The position numbers were made by a program, and so were the translations under genes. Below the pieces are notes generated by a model. The model had not been told where the DNA came from and searched no databases. It worked only from the letters and a program-made list of their open reading frames with translations. From assembly GCF_001544875.2 (NCBI RefSeq), contig NZ_FCOA02000001.1, positions 124,001 through 188,000 on the forward strand: a DNA stretch of 64,000 nt, written 5' to 3'. The stretch is from Caballeronia hypogeia. GTDB lineage: Bacteria > Pseudomonadota > Gammaproteobacteria > Burkholderiales > Burkholderiaceae. Below, in pieces: positions 47,166-56,544 of this stretch. Position 1 is the first letter of the stretch. Each line of letters opens with the position of its first letter.

Positions 47166-47213
47166 ATCAACCGCCAATTCAGCGCTTTTTCACATGGTTA
47201 TCCACAGGCTTAT

Positions 47214-47777
47214 CTACCGCCGAACCGTGTCCGCGACTTCATCCAGTCGCGCGCGGGTCTGAAACAGCCGGCTCGACAGCAAGCTGCCCTGAAATGCCGC
47301 GTAAAGCGCGCGCGCCGTGGACTCGGGCTTGCCGCCGGCGTAGAGCGTATCCTGCGCCTCGCCCTCCGCGAGCACTTTGGCCAGCCAGTTCTCGTTCGCC
47401 TTGTAGAACGATTGAACCGCGTGCCGCACCTTCTCAGGCAGTGAATCGATGTCCGAAGCCAGCATCCCGCACAGGCAAATCTGATTGCCATCGCCGATGA
47501 TCCGGCCGAACAGCTTCGCATAGCGGTCGAGCTTCTTGTCGGCGGGAGCGGAGCTGTCGATGGCGTAGATGGTCGACATCACGTCCGCGCTGTAAGCGTT
47601 CACGGTTTCCAGCGCCAGATCTTCCTTGGCCGGGAAGTAATAGTGGATGCTCGACGTTTTCACGCCGACCCGCTCCGACAAGTCGCGATAGCTGAAACCG
47701 TTGTAGCCGCGCGTCATCAGCAGCGTCTGGGCATGCTCAAGCAGCGCCTCGCGTACCGTGTTCCTGTCCATTTCCAT
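47214..47777 (-). CDS. TetR-family transcriptional regulator
   Basis: The 187-residue protein has an N-terminal HTH (about residues 25-50, NGFSYRDLSERVGVKTSSIHYYFPAKEDL in part) and a helical ligand domain with LCGMLASDI and a C-terminal FQGSLLSSRLFQT. The frame is open to 47831, but that would put the palindrome at 47809-47824 inside the gene; the ATG at 47777 leaves it 31 bp upstream, fitting autorepression. A second ATG lies two codons later. The ligand and target genes are unknown. Confidence 0.88.
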   Translation of the reverse strand: MEMDRNTVREALLEHAQTLLMTRGYNGFSYRDLSERVGVKTSSIHYYFPAKEDLALETVNAYSADVMSTIYAIDSSAPADKKLDRYAKLFGRIIGDGNQICLCGMLASDIDSLPEKVRHAVQSFYKANENWLAKVLAEGEAQDTLYAGGKPESTARALYAAFQGSLLSSRLFQTRARLDEVADTVRR

Positions 47778-47808
47778 GTCCCCATCCACGTGCGACTTGC
47801 GTAATTTA

Positions 47809-47824
47809 TCTATCGCTAGATAGA
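47809..47824 (-). promoter_or_regulatory. Predicted tetR operator
   Basis: TCTATC-GCTA-GATAGA, a perfect 6-bp inverted repeat with 4-bp spacing, directly upstream of the tetR start. Its position suggests that the TetR protein represses its own gene. Confidence 0.65.
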
Positions 47825-47885
47825 CAGTCAAACGCTTGTATCAAAAAAGCTTTTATCGGATCGATAGGTTTTTGAAGGACGGCGC

Positions 47886-47929
47886 CGGAAAGAAAAAGCC
47901 CCGGCCGAAGCCAGGGCTTTTTCTTTCCG
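47886..47929. terminator. Bidirectional terminator after mnmA
   Basis: A long stem pairs CGGAAAGAAAAAGCCC with GGGCTTTTTCTTTCCG, closed by a short GGC/GCC top with one bulged base per side. A and T runs on the two arms allow termination on either strand. It separates mnmA from tetR. Confidence 0.88.
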
Positions 47930-47947
47930 AACCGACGCCGTATCGGA

Positions 47948-49078
47948 CTAGCGCCCCGCCGAAAGGGCCGCCGCCTGCGCCGCATTCTGCCCAACCGATG
48001 CCTGCTCGATGACGCCTCCGCCGAGACAGACATCGCCCTGATACAGCACGGCGGACTGCCCCGGCGTCACGGCCCATTGCGCGTCGTCGAAATGCAGCGC
48101 GAAGCGGCCTTCGTCCGCACGCGCGAAGCGGCACGCCGCGTCCTGCTGCCGATAGCGCGTCTTCGCCCCGCACGCTGCGCCTTCTTCTGGCGCGAAGCCC
48201 GCGACCCAGCTCGTATTGCCCGCGACGAGTTCCGGCGACAGCAACCACGGATGATCGTGGCCCTGCACGACATAGAGCGTATTGCTCGCCATGTCCTTGC
48301 CCGCGACGAACCACGGCTCGCCGCTGCCGTCCTTCGCTCCGCCGATGCCGATGCCCTTGCGCTGCCCGAACGTATAGAACGCGAGACCGATATGCTCGCC
48401 GACGACCTTCCCTTCTGCTGTCTTCATCGGGCCGGGCTTGGTCGGCAGATAACGGTTGAGGAATTCGCGGAACGGCCGTTCGCCGATGAAGCAGATACCG
48501 GTCGAATCCTTCTTCTTCGCGTTCGGCAGGCCGATCTGCGCGGCGATCTCGCGCACTTTGGTCTTGGGAATTTCGCCGAGCGGGAACAGCGTCTTCGACA
48601 ATTGCGCCTGATTCAGCCGATGCAGGAAGTACGACTGATCCTTGGTCGAATCGGTCGCCTTGAGCAACTGGAAAAGCCCCTCATGCTCGCGCACGCGCGC
48701 GTAGTGGCCCGTCGCGATGGTTTCCGCACCGAGCGACATCGCATGATCGAGGAACGCCTTGAACTTGATCTCGGCGTTGCAGAGCACATCGGGATTGGGC
48801 GTGCGGCCCGCCGAATACTCGCGCAGGAATTCGGCGAACACGCGATCCTTGTATTCGGCCGCGAAGTTCACCGCTTCCACATCGATGCCGATCAGGTCCG
48901 CCACGGACACCACGTCGATCCAGTCCTGCCGGGTCGAGCAGTATTCGCCGTCGTCGTCGTCTTCCCAGTTCTTCATGAAGAGGCCGACGACGTCGTAGCC
49001 CTGTTCCTTCAGAAGCCATGCCGTGACCGACGAATCCACGCCGCCCGACATGCCCACCACTACCTTTCGCTTGCTCAT
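47948..49078 (-). CDS. mnmA: tRNA 2-thiouridylase MnmA
   Basis: MnmA puts sulfur on U34 of Lys, Glu and Gln tRNAs. The 376-residue protein has the PP-loop GMSGGVDSS (about residues 10-18), the catalytic cysteines in [13 protein letters not shown] (about 104) and [12 protein letters not shown] (about 202), and [10 protein letters not shown]. The ATG at 49078 is the family start; a longer frame begins at 49129. It follows nudJ by 63 bp, a pairing also seen in E. coli. Confidence 0.96.
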   Translation of the reverse strand: MSKRKVVVGMSGGVDSSVTAWLLKEQGYDVVGLFMKNWEDDDDGEYCSTRQDWIDVVSVADLIGIDVEAVNFAAEYKDRVFAEFLREYSAGRTPNPDVLCNAEIKFKAFLDHAMSLGAETIATGHYARVREHEGLFQLLKATDSTKDQSYFLHRLNQAQLSKTLFPLGEIPKTKVREIAAQIGLPNAKKKDSTGICFIGERPFREFLNRYLPTKPGPMKTAEGKVVGEHIGLAFYTFGQRKGIGIGGAKDGSGEPWFVAGKDMASNTLYVVQGHDHPWLLSPELVAGNTSWVAGFAPEEGAACGAKTRYRQQDAACRFARADEGRFALHFDDAQWAVTPGQSAVLYQGDVCLGGGVIEQASVGQNAAQAAALSAGR

Positions 49079-49141
49079 ATGAATACCGCGCGTTGATCCC
49101 GAATCCGCCAGATGCGGCTCGTCGCGCAAAAGAAAAGGCGT

Positions 49142-49624
49142 TTAAGCCCGCACTACCGGCGCGACCGAATGCGTATGAATGAAATCGAGCGGCACGCGCC
49201 GCCCGGATAAATAGTCGTCGACACACTTCATGACGAGCGGCGTCCTGTGCCGCCCCGCCGATGCGCGCAACTCGTCGGCGGTGAGCCACATTGCGCGCAC
49301 GATGCCTTCGTCGAGCGCACGGTCGGTCTCTTCTCCAGCGGACTTGCCGCAAAACGTGAAGCGCAGGTACGTGACATCGCCGCCCGGCCGCGCGAAGTGC
49401 GTCATGTACGCGCCGACCAGCGCCTCGGGCTCGAAGCGATGCGCCGTTTCCTCGAGCGTCTCGCGGATCACCGCCTCGACGAGGGTTTCGCCCGCTTCGA
49501 GATGACCGGCCGGTTGGTTGATTCGCAGCCCTGCCGACGTGTGCTCCTCGATGACGAGAAAGCGTCCGTCCCGCTCGACGATTGCCGCCACCGTTACATG
49601 GGGGGCCCAAGTATCTGATTTCAT
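49142..49624 (-). CDS. nudJ: NUDIX hydrolase, NudJ-like
   Basis: The 160-residue protein has a complete Nudix box: GHLEAGETLVEAVIRETLEET (in part; G-x5-E-x7-REUxEE pattern at about residues 41-63), preceded by LRINQPA. In E. coli NudJ (YmfB) removes phosphate from thiamin pyrophosphates and lies beside mnmA, as here. The ATG at 49624 gives MKSDTWAPHVTVAAIV; a longer start at 49657 is less likely. Substrate is inferred from context. Confidence 0.85.
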   Translation of the reverse strand: MKSDTWAPHVTVAAIVERDGRFLVIEEHTSAGLRINQPAGHLEAGETLVEAVIRETLEETAHRFEPEALVGAYMTHFARPGGDVTYLRFTFCGKSAGEETDRALDEGIVRAMWLTADELRASAGRHRTPLVMKCVDDYLSGRRVPLDFIHTHSVAPVVRA

Positions 49625-49849
49625 GGTCAGATATTTTACCGTCCTGGCGACGATCACGCGCGCTCGGCCTAAGGGCCAGGCGTCGATCGTCGTAAACGCG
49701 GAACGAGTGCCGGATCGGACTCTTGCGTGCGCATTCTTCGGTTACAGTTGCGATAGCCGTCAGTTCCAGCATTAGAAATAAAACTCAGCCTTAAGCCTTC
49801 CTAATCCTTGCCCGGGTGACGAAGGCAACAAAGACAGGAGGATTACAAG

Positions 49850-50995
49850 ATGCACATTGGAGTGCCTGCCGAAACGCGGGCGAACGAGGCGCGCGTCGCC
49901 GCCACGCCCGAAACGGTCAAGAAGCTCGTCACGCAAGGACATCGCGTTTCTGTCCAGAGCGGCGCGGGCTTGCCGGCAAGCTATATCGACGATGCGTTCG
50001 CTCAGGCGGGCGCGGATATCGTCGATGCCGCCACGGCCTTTTCCGCCGAGATCGTCCTCAAGGTCCAGTCGCCGAGCGAAAGCGAACTGGTCATGTTCAA
50101 ACCGGGCGCCGTGCTCGTCGGCATGCTCGATCCTTTCAACACCGAGAACACCGCGCGGCTAGCCAGCGCCAACGTGACCGCGTTCGCGCTCGAAGCCGCG
50201 CCGCGCACGACGCGCGCGCAAAGTCTCGACGTGCTTTCGTCGCAGGCGAACATCGCCGGGTACAAGGCCGTGCTGATGGCCTGTCAGTACTACCAGCGCT
50301 TCATGCCGATGCTGATGACCGCCGCCGGCACCGTGAAAGCGGCGCGCGTGCTGGTGCTCGGCGCGGGCGTCGCGGGCTTGCAGGCGATCGCGACGGCCAA
50401 GCGTCTGGGCGCGGTCGTCGAAGCATCCGACGTGCGTCCGGCCGTAAAGGAGCAGATCGAGTCGCTCGGCGCGAAGTTCGTCGACGTGCCCTTCGAAACC
50501 GATGAGGAACGCGAAGCCGCGGTAGGCGTCGGCGGCTACGCGCGCCCGATGCCGCCCTCCTGGCTCGCGCGGCAGGCGGCGCAGGTGCACGAGCGTGCGA
50601 AGGCGGCCGACATCGTCATCTCGACCGCGCTGATTCCAGGCCGTCCCGCGCCCACGCTGATCTCGGTCGAAACGGTCAAGCACATGAAGCCGGGCTCGGT
50701 GATCGTCGATCTGGCAGCCGGACGCGGTCCCGAGTTCGAAGGCAAGAAAGGCGGCAACTGCCCGCTCACCGAAGTCGATACGGTGGTGATGAAGCATGGC
50801 GTACATATCGTCGGCCATACGAATCTCGCTTCGATGGTCGGCGCCGACGCCTCAGCGCTCTACGCCCGCAATCTTCTGGACTTCCTGAAGCTGATTCTGA
50901 CGAAGGAAGGCACGCTCAACATCGACCTCGCTGACGATATCGTCGCGGCCACGCTCCAGTGCCGCGACGGGCAAGTCACGCGCCCGGCCGCTTAA
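49850..50995 (+). CDS. pntAA: NAD(P) transhydrogenase alpha subunit, part 1
   Basis: This is the NAD(H)-binding soluble part of proton-translocating transhydrogenase. The 381-residue protein starts [20 protein letters not shown], with [23 protein letters not shown] (in part; Rossmann loop, about residues 165-185) and [22 protein letters not shown] (in part). AGGAGG lies 7-8 bp before the ATG. It lacks the membrane part, which is encoded separately in the next gene. Confidence 0.95.
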   Translation: MHIGVPAETRANEARVAATPETVKKLVTQGHRVSVQSGAGLPASYIDDAFAQAGADIVDAATAFSAEIVLKVQSPSESELVMFKPGAVLVGMLDPFNTENTARLASANVTAFALEAAPRTTRAQSLDVLSSQANIAGYKAVLMACQYYQRFMPMLMTAAGTVKAARVLVLGAGVAGLQAIATAKRLGAVVEASDVRPAVKEQIESLGAKFVDVPFETDEEREAAVGVGGYARPMPPSWLARQAAQVHERAKAADIVISTALIPGRPAPTLISVETVKHMKPGSVIVDLAAGRGPEFEGKKGGNCPLTEVDTVVMKHGVHIVGHTNLASMVGADASALYARNLLDFLKLILTKEGTLNIDLADDIVAATLQCRDGQVTRPAA

Positions 50996-51014
50996 GGCCG
51001 ACACGGAGACGCAC

Positions 51015-51335
51015 ATGGATGTCATCAATCACACGGTGATCAACCTCATCATCTTCGTGCTGGCCATTTACGTCGGCTACCACGTGGTGTGGAACGTCAC
51101 ACCTGCCTTGCATACGCCTTTGATGGCCGTGACCAACGCGATTTCGGCGATCGTGATCGTCGGCGCGATGCTCGCGGTCGGGCTGACCGTCGGCGCGGCG
51201 GGCAAGTTCTTCGGCACGCTCGCCGTGCTGCTCGCGGCAGTGAACGTGTTCGGCGGCTTTCTCGTCACACGGCGAATGCTCGAGATGTTCAAGAAGAAAG
51301 AGCCCAGGAAGATCACGAGCAAGGAGGGCGCGTAA
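51015..51335 (+). CDS. pntAB: NAD(P) transhydrogenase alpha subunit, part 2 (membrane)
   Basis: The 106-residue protein has three membrane helices (about residues 8-24, 34-50 and 56-80) and matches the C-terminal membrane region of E. coli PntA. The split of PntA into AA and AB is common outside enterobacteria. It is 19 bp after pntAA and directly abuts pntB. Confidence 0.94.
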   Translation: MDVINHTVINLIIFVLAIYVGYHVVWNVTPALHTPLMAVTNAISAIVIVGAMLAVGLTVGAAGKFFGTLAVLLAAVNVFGGFLVTRRMLEMFKKKEPRKITSKEGA

Positions 51336-52778
51336 ATGAGCCTGAACGTCGTTACTCTCCTGTATCTCATCGCCTCGGTGTGCTTCATCCAGGCGCTGAA
51401 GGGCTTATCCAACCCGAAGACCGCGCGTATCGGCAATACGTTCGGCATGGCGGGCATGGCGATCGCCATTCTCACCACGCTCGCGCTGATCGTTAAACAG
51501 GCGGCGTATCTCGAGGCGAATCTCGCGCTCGGGCTGTCGCTGCTGTTCGTCGCGCTGATCATCGGGGGCGGCGCGGGCGCGTACATCGCGGCGAAAGTCG
51601 AGATGACGAAGATGCCCGAGCTCGTCGCGGCGATGCACTCGCTGATCGGTCTCGCGGCGGTGTGTATCGCGTACGGCGTGGTCGCGGAGCCGGCCGCGTT
51701 CGGTCTCGCGCCGCTCGGCGAGCCGATTCCGTACGGCAATCGCGTCGAGTTGTTCATCGGCACGTTCGTCGGCGCGATCACGTTCTCGGGTTCGGTCATC
51801 GCGTTCGGCAAGCTGTCGGGCAAATACAAGTTCCGGCTGTTTCAGGGCGCGCCGGTCACCTATTCGGGACAGCATCTGATCAACCTGCTGCTGGCCGTCG
51901 CGATGGTCGGCTTCGGCGTGATCTTCATGCTCACCGAATCGTGGCTGCCGTTCATCATCATGACGATCATCGCGTTCGCGCTGGGCGTGCTGATCATCAT
52001 TCCGATCGGCGGCGCGGACATGCCGGTGGTCGTCTCGATGCTGAACTCGTACTCGGGCTGGGCGGCGGCGGGCATCGGCTTCTCGCTGAACAACCCGATG
52101 CTGATCATCGCGGGTTCGCTGGTGGGTTCGTCGGGCGCGATCCTGTCGTACATCATGTGCAAGGCGATGAACCGGTCGTTCTTCAACGTGATTCTCGGCG
52201 GCTTCGGCGGCGAAGCGGGCGGCGCGGTCGCGGGCGGCTCGACGGAGCAGCGTCCGGTCAAATCCGGTTCCGCCGATGACGCCGCGTTCATGCTCGGCAA
52301 TGCCGAAAGCGTGGTGATCGTGCCGGGTTACGGTCTGGCCGTGGCGCGCGCGCAGCATGCGCTGAAGGAGCTGACGGACAAGCTCGTGGAGAAAGGCATC
52401 GATGTGCGCTACGCGATTCACCCGGTCGCGGGGCGCATGCCGGGCCACATGAACGTGCTGCTGGCCGAAGCCGAAGTGCCGTACGAGATGGTGCAGGAAA
52501 TGGAGGACATCAACAGCGAGTTCGGCCAGACGGACGTGGTGCTGGTGCTCGGCGCGAACGACGTGGTGAACCCCGCCGCGAAGACCGATCCGAAATCGCC
52601 GATTGCCGGCATGCCGATTCTGGAAGCGTACAAGGCAAGGACCATCATCGTGAACAAGCGCTCGATGGCGGCAGGTTACGCCGGCCTCGACAACGAACTG
52701 TTCTATATGGACAAGACGATGATGGTGTTCGGAGATGCGAAGAAGGTCGTGGAGGACATGATGAAGGCGGTGGAGTAG
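51336..52778 (+). CDS. pntB: NAD(P) transhydrogenase beta subunit
   Basis: PntB carries the NADP(H)-binding domain and most of the proton channel. The 480-residue protein has about nine membrane helices and a C-terminal domain with VIVPGYGLAVARAQHAL (about residues 328-344), HPVAGRMPGHMNVLLAEA and GANDVVNPAAK. The start follows the pntAB stop without a gap. A strong terminator follows. Confidence 0.96.
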   Translation: MSLNVVTLLYLIASVCFIQALKGLSNPKTARIGNTFGMAGMAIAILTTLALIVKQAAYLEANLALGLSLLFVALIIGGGAGAYIAAKVEMTKMPELVAAMHSLIGLAAVCIAYGVVAEPAAFGLAPLGEPIPYGNRVELFIGTFVGAITFSGSVIAFGKLSGKYKFRLFQGAPVTYSGQHLINLLLAVAMVGFGVIFMLTESWLPFIIMTIIAFALGVLIIIPIGGADMPVVVSMLNSYSGWAAAGIGFSLNNPMLIIAGSLVGSSGAILSYIMCKAMNRSFFNVILGGFGGEAGGAVAGGSTEQRPVKSGSADDAAFMLGNAESVVIVPGYGLAVARAQHALKELTDKLVEKGIDVRYAIHPVAGRMPGHMNVLLAEAEVPYEMVQEMEDINSEFGQTDVVLVLGANDVVNPAAKTDPKSPIAGMPILEAYKARTIIVNKRSMAAGYAGLDNELFYMDKTMMVFGDAKKVVEDMMKAVE

Positions 52779-52799
52779 CTACAACGGCTCTGCACTCAA

Positions 52800-52841
52800 C
52801 AAAAAGCCGCTATCCGTCCGGGACGGATAGCGGCTTTTTTG
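52800..52841 (+). terminator. Intrinsic terminator of pntAA-pntAB-pntB
   Basis: A long perfect stem (AAAAAGCCGCTATCCGTCC with GGACGGATAGCGGCTTTTT) with almost no loop and a run of six T residues, 22 bp after the pntB stop. Confidence 0.92.
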
Positions 52842-53035
52842 TGGCATGCGCAAACCAGCCGCATGCGCGCAAACAAAATTGACACGAGCACAGTTATCGG
52901 ACACCGCTTTGCTTGGGCAAGATAGCGGGAAAATCTGCAATCGTTCGCGGCGCGCTGGAAGCACCGTGCCACGACGTTGCAATTCCCGACGGCGTCGAAT
53001 CTCGAACGCCGCGTTTCTCAGGCGATCGATCCTAC

Positions 53036-53629
53036 ATGTCCACGTTCAACCTCGTCTCCACCGCTCGAATCAAGACGGTCAAACGTCTGCGGCGCGCATC
53101 GTGCGTCGGCGTTTTGCTACTCGCAGCGACCGCGTCGTTCAATGCCAGCGCGTCTAAAATCGAATTTCCCTATCAGGACCGCTCTCTAAAGCCAATTTCG
53201 TTTCCGGCCAACATCGTCGTGCCAAAGGACGTCGTGATCGGCACGCTGCTCGCGGAAACGAACTATGAACCGGACATCAGCACGGACGGAGGGATTTGCG
53301 ACATCACGAAGATCGTATCGGTCAATGGCACGCCCGCACCCAGCGTGCGCAATGCCTACCAGACCAATCTTCCGGGCGTCGGCATACGCTTCCTCGTCAC
53401 GGACGGTTGGAACGGCGATGAGAAACCAGCCCCGTCCGTCAGCAGCTTCCCTTTGAACAGCACGCCTCAAGCGTACGAGCACCACATCATCGCGCAACTG
53501 GTCGTGACCGGCCCCTTTTCCCCGGGACAGCTCAAGACGCTGCCGAGCCTGAACGTCATATTCAACGGCACCTGCATTTCGTCTGTGGTTGTAACGCAAT
53601 TCATTGCGCCAGGTACAGTCATTCGGTAA
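53036..53629 (+). CDS. Orphan fimbrial/adhesin-like secreted protein
   Basis: The 197-residue protein has a signal peptide (basic start, hydrophobic CVGVLLLAATASFNASAS, cleavage near residue 40). The mature region begins with LKPISFPANIVVPKDVVIGTLLAE, a pattern (sheet, then P-[RK]-[DN]-x-x-x-G-T-x-L) seen in chaperone-usher fimbrial tip proteins and minor pilins. Cys residues in GGICDI and NGTCISS could form the pilin disulfide. No chaperone or usher gene is next to it. No clear Shine-Dalgarno; a TTG at 52913 is an alternative start but would hide the signal peptide. Confidence 0.6.
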   Translation: MSTFNLVSTARIKTVKRLRRASCVGVLLLAATASFNASASKIEFPYQDRSLKPISFPANIVVPKDVVIGTLLAETNYEPDISTDGGICDITKIVSVNGTPAPSVRNAYQTNLPGVGIRFLVTDGWNGDEKPAPSVSSFPLNSTPQAYEHHIIAQLVVTGPFSPGQLKTLPSLNVIFNGTCISSVVVTQFIAPGTVIR

Positions 53630-53763
53630 CCGAACGCCACGCCACCCGGCGCGCGTAACCGCAGTCGATGGATCGAGCATGGCCATGCGCGGATATCGCC
53701 GGCAAGCGGTGCTGGCGCACTGATTGCGTAGAATGATGCCTTTACACGCTCCGCATACGCCTA

Positions 53764-55068
53764 ATGTCCTCCCCCCTCTTCGACTGGTTTGTCCCCTGCC
53801 CGCGCGGTCTCGAAGCACCGCTTGCCGCCGAGTTGGCGGAGATCGGGGAACGGCACGTGGCCGACGCGCCGCTTTCGGGCGGCGGCAGCCTGATCGTCGG
53901 CGCGCAGGTACCCGGCGGCGTGCACTTTCGGGGCGGCTGGGTCGCGGGCATGGCGGCGAATCTGCATTCGCGCATTGCCAGCCGCGTGCTTCTGAAAGTC
54001 GCGCAAGGCCCGTATCGCAACGAACACGACATCTACGAACTGACGCATCGCCAGCGCTGGGAGCAATGGTTCACGCCCAGCCAGACCATGCGCGTCGACC
54101 TTACCGCGATCAAATCGCCGGTAAAAAGCCTCGAATTCACCACGCTGCGCGTGAAGGACGCCGTCTGCGACCGTCTGCGCGACGTGGCAGGCGCGCGCCC
54201 GAGCATCGACACGGCGCAGCCCGACGTGCGCGTGTTCGCGTTCCTCACGATGAACGAGTGCACGCTCTATCTCGACACCTCGGGCGAACCGCTGTTCAAG
54301 CGCGGCTGGCGCCTGGACAAGGGCGCGGCGCCGCTGCGCGAAAATCTCGCGGCCGGCATTCTGCGCCTGACCGGCTGGACGCCCGGCACCCCGCTCTTCG
54401 ATCCGATGTGCGGCAGCGGCACCTTCCTCGCGGAAGCGGCGCAAACCGCGCTGCGCATCGCGCCGGGCAGCGAACGGCGCTTCGGCTTCGAAAAGCTCAA
54501 GCCGTTCCATCCGGGCATGTGGCAAAAGCTCAGACAGGCCGCGACGGAGCAGCGCCGCGCAGCGCGCGCATCGCAGGCCGAACTGAACATTTTCGGCAGC
54601 GACATTTCCGGAGACATGCTCGAAAAGGCCCGCGCGAACCTGAGCCGCGCCGGCGTCACCGATCTGTCGCTCAAGCAGGTCGACGCCCGCAACATGGTGC
54701 CGCCGACCGAAGCGGGCGGGATTCTGATCGCCAATCCGCCGTACGGCGAGCGTATCGAAGTGCGCGGCCGCGGCCCGCGCGGCGAAATCCGCGAAACGCC
54801 GCGCTCCCGCCGCGAGGACGACGACGCCTTCGCCCGCGCGCAACCCGATCCGGCCGACAACGAATTCTTCGTTTCCTTCGGCAACGCGCTCAAGCAGCGC
54901 TTTCCGGGCTGGCGGGCCTACGTGCTCACCTCCGACCGCAAGCTGCCGGGCCTCCTGCGCCTGCGCGAATCGACCAAGACGCCGCTGTTCAACGGTGCGC
55001 TCGAATGCCGGCTGTTCCGCTTCGACCTGATCGCAGGCAGCGTGCGCAATCGTCCCGCCGGCGAGTAA
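53764..55068 (+). CDS. THUMP-domain class I rRNA methyltransferase (RlmL-like)
   Basis: The 434-residue protein has an N-terminal THUMP RNA-binding domain (about residues 50-165) and a SAM methyltransferase domain with FDPMCGSGTFLAEAA (about residues 214-228) and the catalytic NPPYGER (about 322-328). This matches the first half of E. coli RlmL, which makes m2G2445 in 23S rRNA; the RlmK half is absent. An Arg/Asp-rich insert of about 35 residues follows NPPYGER. Confidence 0.88.
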   Translation: MSSPLFDWFVPCPRGLEAPLAAELAEIGERHVADAPLSGGGSLIVGAQVPGGVHFRGGWVAGMAANLHSRIASRVLLKVAQGPYRNEHDIYELTHRQRWEQWFTPSQTMRVDLTAIKSPVKSLEFTTLRVKDAVCDRLRDVAGARPSIDTAQPDVRVFAFLTMNECTLYLDTSGEPLFKRGWRLDKGAAPLRENLAAGILRLTGWTPGTPLFDPMCGSGTFLAEAAQTALRIAPGSERRFGFEKLKPFHPGMWQKLRQAATEQRRAARASQAELNIFGSDISGDMLEKARANLSRAGVTDLSLKQVDARNMVPPTEAGGILIANPPYGERIEVRGRGPRGEIRETPRSRREDDDAFARAQPDPADNEFFVSFGNALKQRFPGWRAYVLTSDRKLPGLLRLRESTKTPLFNGALECRLFRFDLIAGSVRNRPAGE

Positions 55069-55137
55069 GCATGCTTCACGTGCACGCGCCGGCGCAATAG
55101 GCCGAACGGCCGAATGCCGTGGTCGTGAAGCCGGCGC

Positions 55138-55143
55138 TACAAT
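55138..55143 (+). promoter_or_regulatory. -10 box of pepP, predicted leaderless start
   Basis: TACAAT, with exactly 6 bases between it and the pepP ATG. No Shine-Dalgarno is present. The -35 region is poor. Confidence 0.45.
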
Positions 55144-55149
55144 CGGCCC

Positions 55150-56544
55150 ATGAACTCACCGACCGAACTCGCCAGTCCCATTGCCGTCGATATTTACCGC
55201 ACGCGTCGCGAGCGCGTGCTCGCCGCGCTGCGTGCGCGGGGCGGCGGCGTCGCCATCGTGCAGACCGCGCCGGAAGTCATGCGCAATCGCGACACGGACT
55301 ACCCTTTCCGTCACGACAGCTACTTCTATTACCTGACGGGCTTCAACGAACCCGAGGCGACGCTCGTTTTGAACGCGAGCGCGAAGCCGGGCGAGGCCGC
55401 GTCGATCCTCTTTTGCCGCGAGAAGAACGCGGAGCGCGAAACGTGGGAAGGGTTCCGCTTCGGTCCGGAAGCCGCCCGCGACGCTTTCGGCCTCGATGCC
55501 GCGTTGCCCATCGGCGCGCTCGGCGAGGAAATGCCGCGCCTGATCGCCGACAAACCCGCGCTGCACTACGCGCTCGGCACGTCGGCGGAACTGGATGCGC
55601 AGGTGCGCGAATGGCTCGCCGCCGTGCGCGCGCAGGGCCGCACCGGCGTGCGCGCACCCGCGAAGGCCGAGCATCTGCTGCCGATACTCGACGAAATGCG
55701 CCTCGTGAAAGACGAGCACGAGATCGCGATCATGCGCCGCGCGGCATCGATTTCCGCCGAGGCGCACCGCCGCGCCATGCGCGCAACGCGTCCCGGCATG
55801 CGCGAATACGAAATCGAAGCCGAGCTGCTGTACACGTTCCGCCGTCAAGGCGCGCAGGCGCCGGCATATGGCTCGATCGTCGCGGCGGGCGCGAACGCGT
55901 GCGTGCTGCACTATCCGGCGGGCAACGCGATTGCGCGCGAAGGCGACCTGGTCCTCATCGACGCCGCGTGCGAGCTCGACGGCTACGCGTCGGACATCAC
56001 GCGCACGTATCCCGCGAGCGGGCGCTTCACGCCGGCGCAGCGCGAGCTGTATGACGTCGTGCTCGCCGCGCAGGCCGCCGCAGTCGATGCAACGCGCCCC
56101 GGCGTCACCTTCGACGCGCCACATCAGGCCGCGCTCAAGGTGCTGTCGCAGGGCCTGCTCGACACGGGCGTGCTCGACAAATCGAAGAGCGGCGGCGTCG
56201 ACGACGTCCTCGCGCAGCGCGCCTATGCGCCGTTCTACATGCATCGCACGGGACACTGGATCGGCATGGACGTGCACGACGCAGGCGAGTACCGCGAGGC
56301 GGACGGCCCGCTCGACGAGCAAGGCGCGCTTCCCTGGCGCATGCTCGTGCCCGGCATGGCGCTCACGGTCGAGCCGGGTCTTTACGTGCGCCCTGCCGAG
56401 AATGTGCCGGAAAAGTACTGGAACATCGGCATCCGCATCGAGGACGACGCGGTCGTCACGCAAAACGGCTGCGAGCTCCTCACGCGCGAAGTGCCGGTTT
56501 TGGCCGACGAGATCGAGGCGCTGATGCGCGAATCGAATGACTGA
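55150..56544 (+). CDS. pepP: Xaa-Pro aminopeptidase P
   Basis: PepP cleaves the N-terminal residue before proline. The 464-residue protein has an N-terminal creatinase-like domain with DSYFYYLTGFNEPEA (about residues 56-70). The pita-bread catalytic domain shows the metal ligands in LIDAACELDGYASDITRTYP (about Asp275 and Asp286), HRTGHWIGMDVHD (about His372) and the two later Glu residues in TVEPGLYV and RIEDDAVV. It overlaps the following hydroxylase gene by 8 bp. Confidence 0.95.
   Translation: MNSPTELASPIAVDIYRTRRERVLAALRARGGGVAIVQTAPEVMRNRDTDYPFRHDSYFYYLTGFNEPEATLVLNASAKPGEAASILFCREKNAERETWEGFRFGPEAARDAFGLDAALPIGALGEEMPRLIADKPALHYALGTSAELDAQVREWLAAVRAQGRTGVRAPAKAEHLLPILDEMRLVKDEHEIAIMRRAASISAEAHRRAMRATRPGMREYEIEAELLYTFRRQGAQAPAYGSIVAAGANACVLHYPAGNAIAREGDLVLIDAACELDGYASDITRTYPASGRFTPAQRELYDVVLAAQAAAVDATRPGVTFDAPHQAALKVLSQGLLDTGVLDKSKSGGVDDVLAQRAYAPFYMHRTGHWIGMDVHDAGEYREADGPLDEQGALPWRMLVPGMALTVEPGLYVRPAENVPEKYWNIGIRIEDDAVVTQNGCELLTREVPVLADEIEALMRESND

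Larger units (their letters stand above)
46896..47213. other. AT-richer intergenic region with two TetR-type palindromes
   Basis: This 318-bp region lies between the convergent GST and tetR genes. After a GST hairpin (46909-46929, GCTCCCGC with GCGGGAGC), GC content falls clearly below the surroundings. It holds palindromes TCTATC-ACTA-GATAGA (47000-47015) and TATCTACT-CATC-AGTAGATA (47146-47165). The first has the same half-sites as the tetR operator. A 41-codon frame (47041-47166) lies between them. Confidence 0.6.

Noticed and set aside
47198..47206. A perfect DnaA box (TTATCCACA) next to tetR
   Set aside because: A single 9-mer; about one is expected by chance in a window this size on both strands, and no cluster or AT-rich unwinding element accompanies it.
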